32,485 nt of DNA from a bacterium 1xD42-87 (GTDB lineage: Bacteria > Bacillota > Clostridia > Lachnospirales > Lachnospiraceae), in contig RAYM01000054.1 of the NCBI GenBank assembly GCA_003611805.1, forward strand, positions 1 to 32,485. Direction: 5' to 3'. Positions 7,728 to 14,763 of this stretch are shown here, piece by piece (the stretch's first letter is position 1; the number at the start of each line of letters is the position of its first letter). Under the pieces are notes generated by a model. That model made no database searches. It had not been told where the DNA came from and saw only the letters and a list, made by a program, of their open reading frames with translations. The translations under genes and the position numbers were made by a program.

Positions 7728-8433
7728 GAATAAAGTAGCCGGAGACAGGGAATATCTTGTTTTACGGGGAATTGATTTTAATGTGGAAAAGGGCGATTTT
7801 ATAAGCATCATGGGGCATTCCGGGTGTGGGAAAACGACACTGCTGAAAATCATGGGAACCATTGATAGACCAACCAAAGGGAAGGTGTTTTATGAAGATG
7901 TGGATGTACGGAGACTCAGTACAGACCAACTGGCGGAACTTAGGAAAAATAGGATTGGCTTTGTATTTCAGGATTTTAATCTAATGGATAATCTGTCTGT
8001 TGAGGAGAACATCATGATCCCGATGGTGCTGAATAAAACAAAGTACCGGGATATGCGGGCAGTTGTTGACAGGAATGCTGACCTTTTGGAAATATTGGGC
8101 CTTTTGAAAAAATATCCCTATGAACTTTCCGGCGGGGAAAAGCAGCGGGTAGCAATTGCAAGGGCATTGTCTAATGAACCGGATATCATTCTGGCAGATG
8201 AGCCGACCGGGAATTTAGATACGGTATCAGCAAAAAAGATTATGGATTATTTTGCAGAAATAAATGACCAGAGGAAAAAGGCGGTTGTGGTAGTGACACA
8301 TGACCCGGTGGTTGCAAGTTATGCCAGAAGGATCTTATTCATAAAAGACGGGAAGATCATGAAGCAGATGGAGAATCATTCAAAACAGCAGGAAAGCATA
8401 CGCGTCATATCAGATGCAATGTTGGACTTGTGA
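7687..8433 (+). CDS. Orphan ABC transporter ATPase (BceA/MacB/LolD type)
   Basis: The 248-residue ATPase has Walker A GHSGCGKT, Q-loop FVFQDFNLMD, signature LSGGEKQR, Walker B IILADEPTGNLD and switch histidine in VVVVTHD, so the catalytic core is complete. Such ATPases drive BceB- or MacB-like permeases in peptide-antibiotic resistance and detoxification. No permease follows; the next sequences are a repeat and a response-regulator fragment, so the gene appears to have lost its partner. The first dozen codons (MSLTARALSGHS) overlap the oxidoreductase remnant in another frame, indicating that the original start was replaced at a junction near 7722. The start at 7687 has GAGGG eight bases upstream, probably by chance. 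It may not be functional. Confidence 0.8.
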   Translation: MSLTARALSGHSIVNKVAGDREYLVLRGIDFNVEKGDFISIMGHSGCGKTTLLKIMGTIDRPTKGKVFYEDVDVRRLSTDQLAELRKNRIGFVFQDFNLMDNLSVEENIMIPMVLNKTKYRDMRAVVDRNADLLEILGLLKKYPYELSGGEKQRVAIARALSNEPDIILADEPTGNLDTVSAKKIMDYFAEINDQRKKAVVVVTHDPVVASYARRILFIKDGKIMKQMENHSKQQESIRVISDAMLDL

Positions 8434-8476
8434 AATAGTCAGGCTGGTGTTATACGGATTAATACCAGATAGAATC

Positions 8477-8597
8477 AAACCGCCGTACTATGGCAGACCG
8501 CCATATGCGGCGGTCTGCCTATTGGAAAGCGGGGGAATCAGTTAATATGCTTACACGGCGGTTTGCGTTTCCCCTATATCGGACGAATGGCGAAAAA
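8477..8597. repeat. Nested palindromic repeat, copy A
   Basis: An outer pair AAACCGCCGT (8477-8486) / ACGGCGGTTT (8555-8564) encloses a perfect 11-bp hairpin GGCAGACCGCC-ATATGC-GGCGGTCTGCC (8492-8519). The tail TATCGGACGAATGGCGAAAAA follows. Copy B at 10703-10831 keeps nearly the whole sequence and 5101-5136 keeps the hairpin. It could be a MITE-like element or a structured leader or terminator; the hairpin lies behind a gene in all three places. 8434-8476 holds nothing else. Confidence 0.85.
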
Positions 8598-8630
8598 TAT
8601 AATTTATGACGGAAAAGTGAGGAAATGCGT

Positions 8631-8760
8631 ATGAAGATAGCGATCTGTGATGACAGCAGGGAGGACAGGGGGAACTGAGGGAGCTGCTGGAAGCCTACGG
8701 TTATGATTTTGAAATAAGGGAATATGGCTCCGGCGCGGAGCTTTATATTGTCATTGCCGC
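8631..8760 (+). pseudogene. LytTR-type response regulator, amino-terminal fragment
   Basis: The ATG at 8631 starts MKIAICDDSREDRG, the beginning of an AgrA/LytR-type receiver with its acidic pair. A frameshift near 8670 leads to ELLEAYGYDFEI then REYGSGAELYI, after which similarity ends at about 8756. The phospho-acceptor aspartate and the DNA-binding domain are missing. A fragment of the same kind of protein covering a later part is found at 10981-11250, beyond an inserted sigma-factor operon. Confidence 0.75.
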
Positions 8761-8781
8761 TCCTTTCTATCTGCGGTATAG

Positions 8782-8815
8782 AAAAAGGACAGTCGAATTA
8801 ACGTCGGCTGCCCTT
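8782..8815 (-). terminator. Terminator of the ECF sigma operon
   Basis: On the minus strand AAGGGCAGCCGA pairs with TCGACTGTCCTT (two wobble pairs) and TTT follows directly. It lies 50 bases past the stop of the anti-sigma-like gene and fits a rho-independent terminator. Confidence 0.75.
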
Positions 8816-8865
8816 ATAAAATTGCACTTGGATTTTAAGGTGTTGCTCGATAAATTGTAGTTGTT

Positions 8866-9606
8866 TTACCTTTGTCCAGATTGTGTTTCGCTTTTGATTT
8901 GTTCCATTTCCGTTGCTACATATTCAGCGGTTATCTTTTGATATTCCCCATTAGCTTTTGGGAAAGATACTAACTTGAGCAACTTGGCAGAGTAAGTCTG
9001 TGCAGGTTCATTTTCAAGGTCATTTGTGTATATTTCAACAACAGCATATCCAACAATGTTTTCTCCTTCGTGAATTATGATATTGATATATGCCGTAGTT
9101 CCCATATACCGTTCAAAATCGCTCTCGCCTGTTCGAGATAGGTTAGTCCAATATACAGTAGTATCATTTCCAGTGTTGAACGATGAGCCTAAATATGTTA
9201 TTTTGTTGCCCTCCCAAAGAAGCAATGTCCCGCCATCAACTGATACTTCAAAACTTAAATCGTCGTATTCCGTAACGGATAGTTTTAATGGAAGTCCCGG
9301 TCGGCTGCTCATAGCAAGGCTCCACTTATAATCTGCTGGCAACTCTATACCTTCCTGCATGGTTATTTCTTCATCTGATGAAGCGGCATACGCTCTGATT
9401 GTCAAAAAGCCCGGCGCAATGATAACGTCTGGAACAGAAATTTTGAAAAGCACTCCGGCTACCAAAGCTACGCATAAGCAAGCCGCCATAGCCGCCCATT
9501 TGAGCCAACCATTCTTTTTCTTCGTCTTTGTTTGAGCTTCCTCAATAAACTGATTATCGACATTCGTAATGCTGTTATACAGCTTTGAGATTTCCTTTTT
9601 TTTCAT
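8866..9606 (-). CDS. Single-pass membrane protein, likely anti-sigma factor
   Basis: The 246-residue protein has a charged cytoplasmic amino terminus of about 33 residues, one membrane helix near 34-54 (WLKWAAMAACLCVALVAGVLF is its span, 21 residues) and an extracellular region of about 190 residues without a motif I recognise. Its start overlaps the sigma-factor stop by four bases (ATGA), a strong sign of translational coupling and of an anti-sigma role. No zinc-binding ZAS motif HxxxCxxC is present, so if it restrains the sigma factor it does so in another way. Release would follow a signal sensed outside the cell. The gene is followed by a terminator. Confidence 0.65.
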   Translation of the reverse strand: MKKKEISKLYNSITNVDNQFIEEAQTKTKKKNGWLKWAAMAACLCVALVAGVLFKISVPDVIIAPGFLTIRAYAASSDEEITMQEGIELPADYKWSLAMSSRPGLPLKLSVTEYDDLSFEVSVDGGTLLLWEGNKITYLGSSFNTGNDTTVYWTNLSRTGESDFERYMGTTAYINIIIHEGENIVGYAVVEIYTNDLENEPAQTYSAKLLKLVSFPKANGEYQKITAEYVATEMEQIKSETQSGQR

Positions 9607-10160
9607 AGGGAATAGCCCTCCTTTTCAAGTTTGGACTTTAGATTTTGCCTAAGTCGGTACATTTTCTTTGCCATATTTGCCGGGGACATACCGCTTTCTT
9701 GTGCAAGTGTATTTACAGTTTCACCATTCCAATAACGACGCATGAAAAGAATACGGTCATTTTGCGGTAATGACGCAAGCCATGTGTTTATGATGTTGGT
9801 TAACTCTTGTTCTTCAATTTGGTGTTCAACAGTAGCAGGGGACGGTATGCAGTCCTCCAACTCATTTAGAAGCAGCTCCATGCCCGCATAGCGTTTTTGG
9901 CGGTGATTTTTCTTCCAAAGGTCAAAAGCGATATTTCGGACTACTTTACCAAGCCATGCGCCAAGTTTGTCGGGCTTCTGTGGTGGTATTGAGTTCCAAA
10001 CCCGCAAATATGTATCACTAACACATTCGTCAGCGTCGGCACTTATTGACAGTATGTTCAATGCAATCCTGTGGCAAAAGGCTCCATATTTCGTTGCTGT
10101 TTCTGAAATTGCAGCTTCATCACGCTTAAAATATAAGCTAATGATTTGTAAATCCTCCAT
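9603..10160 (-). CDS. ECF-type RNA polymerase sigma factor
   Basis: The 185-residue protein has region 2 (about 10-80: DADECVSDTYLRVWNSIPP, LGAWLGKVVRNIAFDLWKK) and region 4 (about 125-180: LPQNDRILFMRRYWNGETV, LAQESGMSPANMAKKMYRLR), the two-domain layout of extracytoplasmic-function sigma factors. I start it at 10160, where GGAGGGG lies five to eight bases upstream; a longer start at 10178 would include that site. It shares an operon with the membrane protein downstream. A CGTC element on the minus strand near 10215 (in GTCGTCTTTATAAG) could be an ECF-type -10, suggesting autoregulation, but this is weak. Confidence 0.9.
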   Translation of the reverse strand: MEDLQIISLYFKRDEAAISETATKYGAFCHRIALNILSISADADECVSDTYLRVWNSIPPQKPDKLGAWLGKVVRNIAFDLWKKNHRQKRYAGMELLLNELEDCIPSPATVEHQIEEQELTNIINTWLASLPQNDRILFMRRYWNGETVNTLAQESGMSPANMAKKMYRLRQNLKSKLEKEGYSL

Positions 10161-10266
10161 TTCAGTCCCCCTCCGCAAGAATTATGTTCTTGAAAGCTTT
10201 CACTTATAAAGACGACATTTCAGGAATGATATTCCCTGTACTTTTACAAAATTATAAACTTTCTTT

Positions 10267-10677
10267 GTGAATATTTCTACCGCCAGAAAAGTAGAATACA
10301 CAAAAGCTAAAGATGAATCGTACACTCCAGACAAAATCGCCGAATACAGTGTGGAAAATGGATATTATGTGGAAGGAACCGGCACATCATGGGTCTTGCT
10401 GGAGGATTTACCAAAGCTGTATGGCATTAAAGTCTCATCCATAAGCTCAGGTGCAAATAATATGAGGGCAGTGATTGATAATGGCGGAATCATCATATGT
10501 GCTATGGGAAAAGGGGATTTCACAATATCCGGTCATTACATTGTCATATATAGGTATGATAACGGGGGATTTATGGTAAACGATCCTAACTGTGTAGCAA
10601 GGAGCGGCAGGAGATGGACATTCAGTGAGATTGAAAATCAGATTAAAAGTATATGGGTATATGGCAAAGAGAAATAG
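10267..10677 (+). pseudogene. C39-like cysteine peptidase, amino terminus lost
   Basis: The frame reads TPDKIAEYSVENGYYVEGTG, DLPKLYGIKVS, AVIDNGGIIICAMGKGDFT, then SGHYIVIYRYDNGGFMVNDP and RRWTFSEIE. This matches the second half of peptidase_C39_2-type proteins with the catalytic His (GHYIV) and the Asp/Asn region (NDPN). The first half with the catalytic Cys is missing, and the first dozen residues after the GTG at 10267 are unrelated. There is no ribosome site. Such peptidases process peptides or cell wall; this one cannot be active. It was probably cut when the neighbouring ECF operon or the deletion arrived. Confidence 0.7.
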
Positions 10678-10702
10678 TAAGAAAGGTAACCCTACAAAAG
10701 AC

Positions 10703-10831
10703 AAACCGCCGCACTATGGCCATCATCCGCCATATGCGGCGGTCCGCCTGTTTGAAAGCGGGGGAAAGAGTTAATATGCTTACACGGCGGTTTGTGTTTG
10801 TGCCGCCTTATATCGGACGAATGGCGAAAAA
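10703..10831. repeat. Nested palindromic repeat, copy B
   Basis: It has the same outer pair AAACCGCCGC (10703-10712) / ACGGCGGTTT (10784-10793) and the same tail as copy A. The inner hairpin is decayed to CCGCC-ATATGC-GGCGG. It follows the peptidase remnant directly. 10832-10980 shows no gene. Confidence 0.85.
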
Positions 10832-10980
10832 CTTCAGACCTGTTTTTGGATTTTGAAAAGGAAAAGATTTCGTTCCCTCGCGGCTGACTGCGCCTAAATT
10901 CTGCCGATATAAAAAGTAAAAAGAATTGTCCGTGGGGAAGCTAATGCTCAATGCGAGAAAAGCATTCGCATGGGAAATGA

Positions 10981-11250
10981 ATTGCAGGTGATGGGATTGA
11001 AACGGCGAAAAGGCTCAGGCAGAAAGATGAAGATACCATACTGATCTTCATAACAGGCATACGGGAATATGTTTTCGAGGCGTTTGACGTGGCGGCGTTC
11101 CACTACCTGTTAAAGCCCATTGAGGAAGATAAGTTCCGGGAGGTATTCCGTCGGGCAGAGCGGGAGCTGGAAAAGAGGAAGAGTAAGAGACGGGAAACAG
11201 TGTTCATAAAGACGAGGAACAGGAGTTTTTCGCTGGAAAAGGACAGTATC
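10981..11250 (+). pseudogene. LytTR-type response regulator, middle fragment
   Basis: From GDGIETAKRLRQ the frame continues DTILIFITGIREYVFEAFDV, AAFHYLLKPIEEDKF and RETVFIKTRNRSFSLEKDSI. This is the second half of a receiver domain (conserved Lys in LLKP) and the first strand of a LytTR domain. It begins about where the phospho-acceptor Asp would have been, and ends abruptly at 11250. Beyond that point the plus-strand frame is the antisense of a sigma-factor fragment. It could be the other piece of the gene starting at 8631, or of a second copy, since each piece follows a copy of the palindromic repeat. Confidence 0.75.
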
Positions 11251-11529
11251 TGGCAGAGAGGACAAAGCGGCTGCAAGATTCCTGTTTGTGAGGATAACCC
11301 TTTGACTGCACATCATAACTGGATATTGCTTGTAGGGGTCTATGTAATATGTGTCTGACGTATAGAATGGATAAAACTTTTCTTCGGTGAGGTATTCAAA
11401 AGATATTTCTCTTTGCCGCCTCCTATCCCTGTCATGCTATGCGTTGATAGCGGCATAGTGTATGACTACTCTGCAAAAGGCGTTAAATGTGTATTCGATA
11501 TGCTCCTTGTATGCTTCTGTGCAAGTCAT
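11241..11529 (-). pseudogene. Sigma-70-like protein of conjugative-element type, truncated
   Basis: On the minus strand a good ribosome site (GGGGGAACTTCC) precedes ATG at 11529 and reads MTCTEAYKEHIEYTFNAFCR, HYAAINA, a TAG stop where relatives have Trp, then RDRRRQREISFEYLTEEKFY and RVILTNRNLAAALSSLPDTV. This is the amino-terminal part of the small sigma factor found in Tn916/Tn1549-like elements. The carboxy-terminal region is replaced by antisense of the response-regulator fragment; the joint lies at 11241-11250 where both readings share the bases. It shows that a conjugative element once lay here. Confidence 0.7.
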
Positions 11530-11633
11530 GGAAGTTCCCCCTTTCTCCCACATAGGGCGGTGCATGGTTTACGGTTGCATTTATAATTCAGAGGGGTGGC
11601 AGCACTTTAGGCTGTCGCACCTTGTTGTCTAAA

Positions 11634-11966
11634 CTATTCAAACTTGCGGTCATACAATAATGCTGCAATCAGCACAACAAAACATGAACCAGCATTGTGG
11701 ACTAATGCCCCGTTAGTAGGGGTTAGCATACCCAAAACAGAAAGCACTAATTCATTTAAGCTGTCCTTAAAATAGCGCAAAAAGATTTCGCTGCTTTCAC
11801 AGGAAAGCAAACCAAGAACATTATTGTTATTTTCCTCTAAATGCTGTAAAAGATGACAGAATACAGAGTTTGGCACACTGTTATCAGAGTATAAACCATG
11901 TGTATGACTGCAATCAATAGCACTGTCGTTTTGGGGAAAGGTGAAAAGTGAGTGAAAGTTTAGCAA
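11634..11966 (-). pseudogene. ORF with P-type-ATPase-like tail
   Basis: The last 40 residues on the minus strand (SVLGMLTPTNGALVHNAGS, then CFVVLIAALLYDRKFE) look like the end of heavy-metal P1B ATPases, where the final membrane helix carries GALVHNxGS. The first 70 residues (11966 to about 11760) do not fit such an ATPase and I do not recognise them. The whole is probably a fusion remnant. A complete ATPase of another sequence is encoded at 18028. 11530-11633 holds only the leader of the sigma fragment. Confidence 0.45.
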
Positions 11967-11972
11967 GAGGGA

Positions 11973-12043
11973 TTGACAGAAAGATTATTTTTATTTATAA
12001 TTTGCGTTATGTATAATCAAAGATATATATAATATAGATTATA
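11973..12043 (+). promoter_or_regulatory. Consensus promoter and dyad of the TetR-flavoprotein operon
   Basis: TTGACA (11973-11978) and TATAAT (11996-12001) are both perfect and spaced exactly 17 bases. TATAATC (12012-12018) and GATTATA (12037-12043) form an inverted repeat around 18 bases just behind the expected start site. A promoter this strong is expected to be held off by the TetR protein it drives; the dyad is the candidate operator. Confidence 0.75.
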
Positions 12044-12058
12044 AATGGAGGTGCAAAT

Positions 12059-12634
12059 ATGCCAGCAATTGCGAAAGTAACAAAAGAAATGATTATAGAC
12101 GCAGCTTTTGAAATTGCAAAAGAAATGGGAGCAGAAAACATAAACGCCCGGACAGTTTCGCAAAAACTCGGCTGTTCAACGCAGCCTGTTTTATATCATT
12201 TTAAAACGATAGAAGATGTGCGAATTGCAGCACATAAAAAAGCAGGCGAATTTCATATTAGCTATGTAACAAATATAAGCGGCAAATACGAACGCCCTAT
12301 GTTGGAAGTGGGTATGAGGCATATTCAGTTTGCAGTAGAAGAAAAAAATCTTTTTCGCTTTTTATTTCATTCAAACTATTATACAGGCGTTTCCCTTTCT
12401 GATTGGCTTACAAGGGAAAATTTTGGTTCTTTATTTTCTATTTTGGAGAGACAAGCAAAGGTAGACGAGCGAAAGGCATATAACATATTTTCTCAAATTT
12501 TTTTAGTAACACATGGAATAGCCAGTTTGCTTGCTAATAATGCAATGGTTTATGATGAAACATATTGTATAAAGACATTGTCTAATGCCTATTTTGGAGC
12601 AATGCATCTGATTGAAGAGGGAAGCTTATTATGA
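12059..12634 (+). CDS. TetR-family transcriptional regulator
   Basis: The 191-residue protein has the TetR helix-turn-helix at residues 8-52 (IIDAAFEIAKEMGAENINAR, VSQKLGCSTQPVLYHFKTIE) and a divergent ligand domain with VLYHF replacing the more common LYYHF. GGAGG precedes the ATG at normal spacing. It is the first gene of an AT-rich block with two flavodoxin-fold proteins behind it, so it probably controls them and itself in response to a quinone-, nitro- or electrophile-type compound. That effector class is inferred from the neighbours. Base composition differs visibly from the flanks, suggesting transfer. Confidence 0.88.
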   Translation: MPAIAKVTKEMIIDAAFEIAKEMGAENINARTVSQKLGCSTQPVLYHFKTIEDVRIAAHKKAGEFHISYVTNISGKYERPMLEVGMRHIQFAVEEKNLFRFLFHSNYYTGVSLSDWLTRENFGSLFSILERQAKVDERKAYNIFSQIFLVTHGIASLLANNAMVYDETYCIKTLSNAYFGAMHLIEEGSLL

Positions 12635-12705
12635 AAAAGCAACACAAATACTTTTTCGGTAAGGAAGCAAGGAATGAGAATGAGCAAAAATGCAAAGCTG
12701 ATTAA
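12631..12705 (+). CDS. Short ORF coupled to the TetR stop
   Basis: An ATG overlapping the TetR TGA opens 24 codons (MKKQHKYFFGKEARNENEQK and four more). A second frame then reads MSKNAKLINKATNQNLNGR to about 12740. Together they may be a degraded small gene between the regulator and the flavoproteins. I do not recognise a family, and translation is uncertain. Confidence 0.25.
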   Translation: MKKQHKYFFGKEARNENEQKCKAD

Positions 12706-12743
12706 CAAAGCGACAAACCAGAACTTGAACGGGAGATGATGTT

Positions 12744-13259
12744 ATGAATTTAATTATTTCAACACTTAGGAAAGATGATTTATATAATAAAAAAATAATT
12801 GAAAATATACAAAAAAACATAAGTAATGTTGAGATTATTTATACAGAAGATATGAATATAAAAGGCTGCATAGGTTGTAATCGTTGTTGGCTTGTAACAC
12901 CGGGAATATGCACTATAAAAGATGATTATGAAAAATTGCTAATCAAATTTTTGCAATCAAAACAAGTTGTTTTTATAACAGATTTAAAATTAGGCTTCGT
13001 ATCGTATAAGTTAAAAAATATTTTTGATAGAATATTACCTCTTTTGACAATGAATTTACGATTTAAAAATGGACAAATGAGGCATTACTTTAGATATAAA
13101 AAACATTATAAAATGGGGTTAATATATAAAGGAAATGGGAATCGGGAATTTTTAGAAAAATGGCTTGAAAGAGTAATGATAAATTTGGACGGAACATCGA
13201 TTGGCACATACAATATTGAGAACGAGGAGGAAATTTTAAATGCACTTATTAATTGTTAG
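12744..13259 (+). CDS. Flavodoxin-fold protein with Cys motif (FMN reductase/iron-sulfur flavoprotein-like)
   Basis: This 171-residue protein starts with a beta strand (MNLIISTLRKDD) in place of the usual GSPR phosphate loop and carries GCIGCNRCWLVTPGICTIKD, the cysteine-rich loop typical of NADPH-dependent FMN reductases and iron-sulfur flavoproteins, then YKLKNIFDRILPL. It is shorter than relatives and the FMN phosphate loop is atypical, so flavin binding is unsure. GGGAG precedes the ATG. The next gene starts inside its end (20-base overlap). Both belong to the TetR-led operon and probably act together on a small redox-active compound. Confidence 0.7.
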   Translation: MNLIISTLRKDDLYNKKIIENIQKNISNVEIIYTEDMNIKGCIGCNRCWLVTPGICTIKDDYEKLLIKFLQSKQVVFITDLKLGFVSYKLKNIFDRILPLLTMNLRFKNGQMRHYFRYKKHYKMGLIYKGNGNREFLEKWLERVMINLDGTSIGTYNIENEEEILNALINC

Positions 13260-13905
13260 TTGTACTCCGAGGGCGAAAGAAAAAAGTAATACAGATAAAA
13301 TATTAGATGAATTAAGAAAAGGATATGAGTACAATGGAAATACAACGGAAACATTATATTTATATAAAAGAAATGAATGGGAAAGTATTAGAGAAAAATT
13401 CTATGAAAATGATAATATTTTGTTTGCGTTACCATTATATGTAGAGTGTATTCCCGGAATTATGGCAGAATTTTTAGAAACATTAAAACCAAAGCAAAAT
13501 TGTAATACCAAAATAGGATTTTTATTACAAAGTGGGTTTGCAGAGGCATCCCAATTAAGGTGTTGTGAATCATATTTAGAAACATTACCATCTTTATTAG
13601 GATGTGAGTACAACGGAACGCTATTAAAGGGTAATATGTTTGCAGTAAGTTTTCTAGGCAGTAAAATGGGAAAACAAATGGTAGAACCTTTTTATAACAT
13701 GGGGAAATATTATGCTCAAAACAATTATTTTAATAAAGAAGTGGTAAATGACTTTGCTAAACCAGAATATTTCTCTAAAAAAGAAATCTTTCTCAGCAAT
13801 GTAGTAAGTCCATTAAATAAATTGTTTATGAAAGTATTTGCTAAAAAATTAGGCTGTAAAGGTTCACTTAATGATAAGCCATATCAAAATTATATTAAAA
13901 GATAA
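13240..13905 (+). CDS. Flavodoxin-fold NAD(P)H oxidoreductase-like protein
   Basis: The 221-residue protein begins HLLIVSCTPRAKEKSNTDKI, a variant of the GSPRxxxSNT flavin phosphate loop, then has NDNILFALPLYVECIPGIMA, matching the P-x-Y family strand, and IGFLLQSGFAEASQ. The last 70 residues are helical and not of known role. An AGGAGG-like site (GAACGAGGAGG) inside the upstream gene precedes the ATG. It is AT-rich like its neighbours. The pair of overlapping flavodoxin-fold genes suggests a two-subunit or sequential enzyme; the substrate is unknown. Confidence 0.75.
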   Translation: MHLLIVSCTPRAKEKSNTDKILDELRKGYEYNGNTTETLYLYKRNEWESIREKFYENDNILFALPLYVECIPGIMAEFLETLKPKQNCNTKIGFLLQSGFAEASQLRCCESYLETLPSLLGCEYNGTLLKGNMFAVSFLGSKMGKQMVEPFYNMGKYYAQNNYFNKEVVNDFAKPEYFSKKEIFLSNVVSPLNKLFMKVFAKKLGCKGSLNDKPYQNYIKR

Positions 13906-13911
13906 TTTGCT

Positions 13912-14095
13912 TTCTGCTATCGTGAAAGAATATAAATTTGATTCCGTTCAGGCATTTTATAAGGAATTGAATGCGGCGGAGAAAGGGAATCGTGACTATA
14001 AGGCGGCACGTACAGAGTGGGAGAAAATCTATGGAGACAAAACGGCGGATTCCAGAGGCATCAGGGATGGGCTCCGGTCAGTCTACAAACAATAG
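13912..14095 (+). pseudogene. Tail of a mobilisation-type protein (uncertain)
   Basis: The frame reads LLSAIVKEYKFDSVQAFYKE, KGNRDYKAARTEWEKIYGDK and ends VYKQ. A helical tail with a YxFxSVxxFYxxxxAAEK pattern and WEKIYG resembles, from memory, the ends of relaxase-type proteins on mobile elements. No start of its own is credible: the ATG at 13871 lies within the flavoprotein gene. Base composition changes here from AT-rich to average, so 13905-13912 is a junction. Confidence 0.35.
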
Positions 14096-14110
14096 GAGGG
14101 TGCAGACTCA

Positions 14111-14185
14111 ATGCGTGTGGTAAAAGAAGCGGAAGATAGCATGAAAGCGGCTGTTATTCCCATTTTTCAAAACAGCAATAAGTAA
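14111..14185 (+). pseudogene. Short ORF with TetR-like first residues
   Basis: AGGAGG (14094-14099) precedes ATG at 14111, and the 24 codons begin MRVVKEAED, similar to the start of a common group of clostridial TetR regulators (MRIVKxAEER), then continue with unrelated MKAAVIPIFQNSNK. It is probably the head of a deleted regulator. Confidence 0.3.
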
Positions 14186-14216
14186 TACGGCATAGTGTTT
14201 ATAGGGGTAAGTTATA

Positions 14217-14465
14217 ATGAGTGATTGGGAACTATTGATTGATAATATAGATAAGATTCATACTACCAAAATGGGAATTGACAGGATTAAGAGAAATTTG
14301 AAATTAAATACCGATGATGTTGTTGGATACTGCGAAAGTTTGATTATGAATAAGAATTGTCATATCTACCGACAGGGCAAAAATTGGTATTGTGAAATTG
14401 ATAATGTAAGGCTGACCGTTAATGCTTACAGCTACACAATTATTACTGCACACACCATGAAGTAA
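14217..14465 (+). CDS. DUF3781 family protein
   Basis: The 82-residue protein reads LLIDNIDKIHTTKMGIDRIK, RNLKLNTDDVVGYCESLI, then RQGKNWYCEIDNVRLTVNAY and SYTIITAH, matching the DUF3781 pattern at full length. GGGG precedes the ATG at 14217. The function of the family is unknown. It stands alone between remnants and appears intact. Confidence 0.75.
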   Translation: MSDWELLIDNIDKIHTTKMGIDRIKRNLKLNTDDVVGYCESLIMNKNCHIYRQGKNWYCEIDNVRLTVNAYSYTIITAHTMK

Positions 14466-14533
14466 ATTGCTGGCGAAATGGATATCGTGGATATTTAAGG
14501 GGCACTATTGTCCCTCAATTATTTAGCTGATTA

Positions 14534-14610
14534 TAGACAGACAGACGGTCTAATATAATGACTAAATCAGGGAGATGCCACGCAAAGTAGCAGAAAAAAA
14601 CGAAATGTAA
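14534..14610 (+). promoter_or_regulatory. Dyad operator and stub of a TetR-type gene
   Basis: TAGAC and GTCTA (14534-14552) face each other around nine bases and run into TATAAT (14554-14559), a typical layout for a TetR operator over a promoter. At 14575 an ATG opens MPRKVAEKNEM and stops, similar to the first residues of TetR proteins. The rest of that gene is gone. 14611-14763 reads like old coding sequence (PGITPCNGS) that I cannot assign. Confidence 0.4.
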
Positions 14611-14763
14611 TCCCTGCTTGCTTGTAATGTAAAACAGGCTTTCCTATACTTGGCATATCAAAACAAAGAGGCAAAATCCCGCACAGCTTGCCGGGCATTA
14701 CTCCATGCAACGGCAGTAGAATTTTGCTTCGGAAAACAAAAAGTTAAAAACAGGAGGTTTTAC

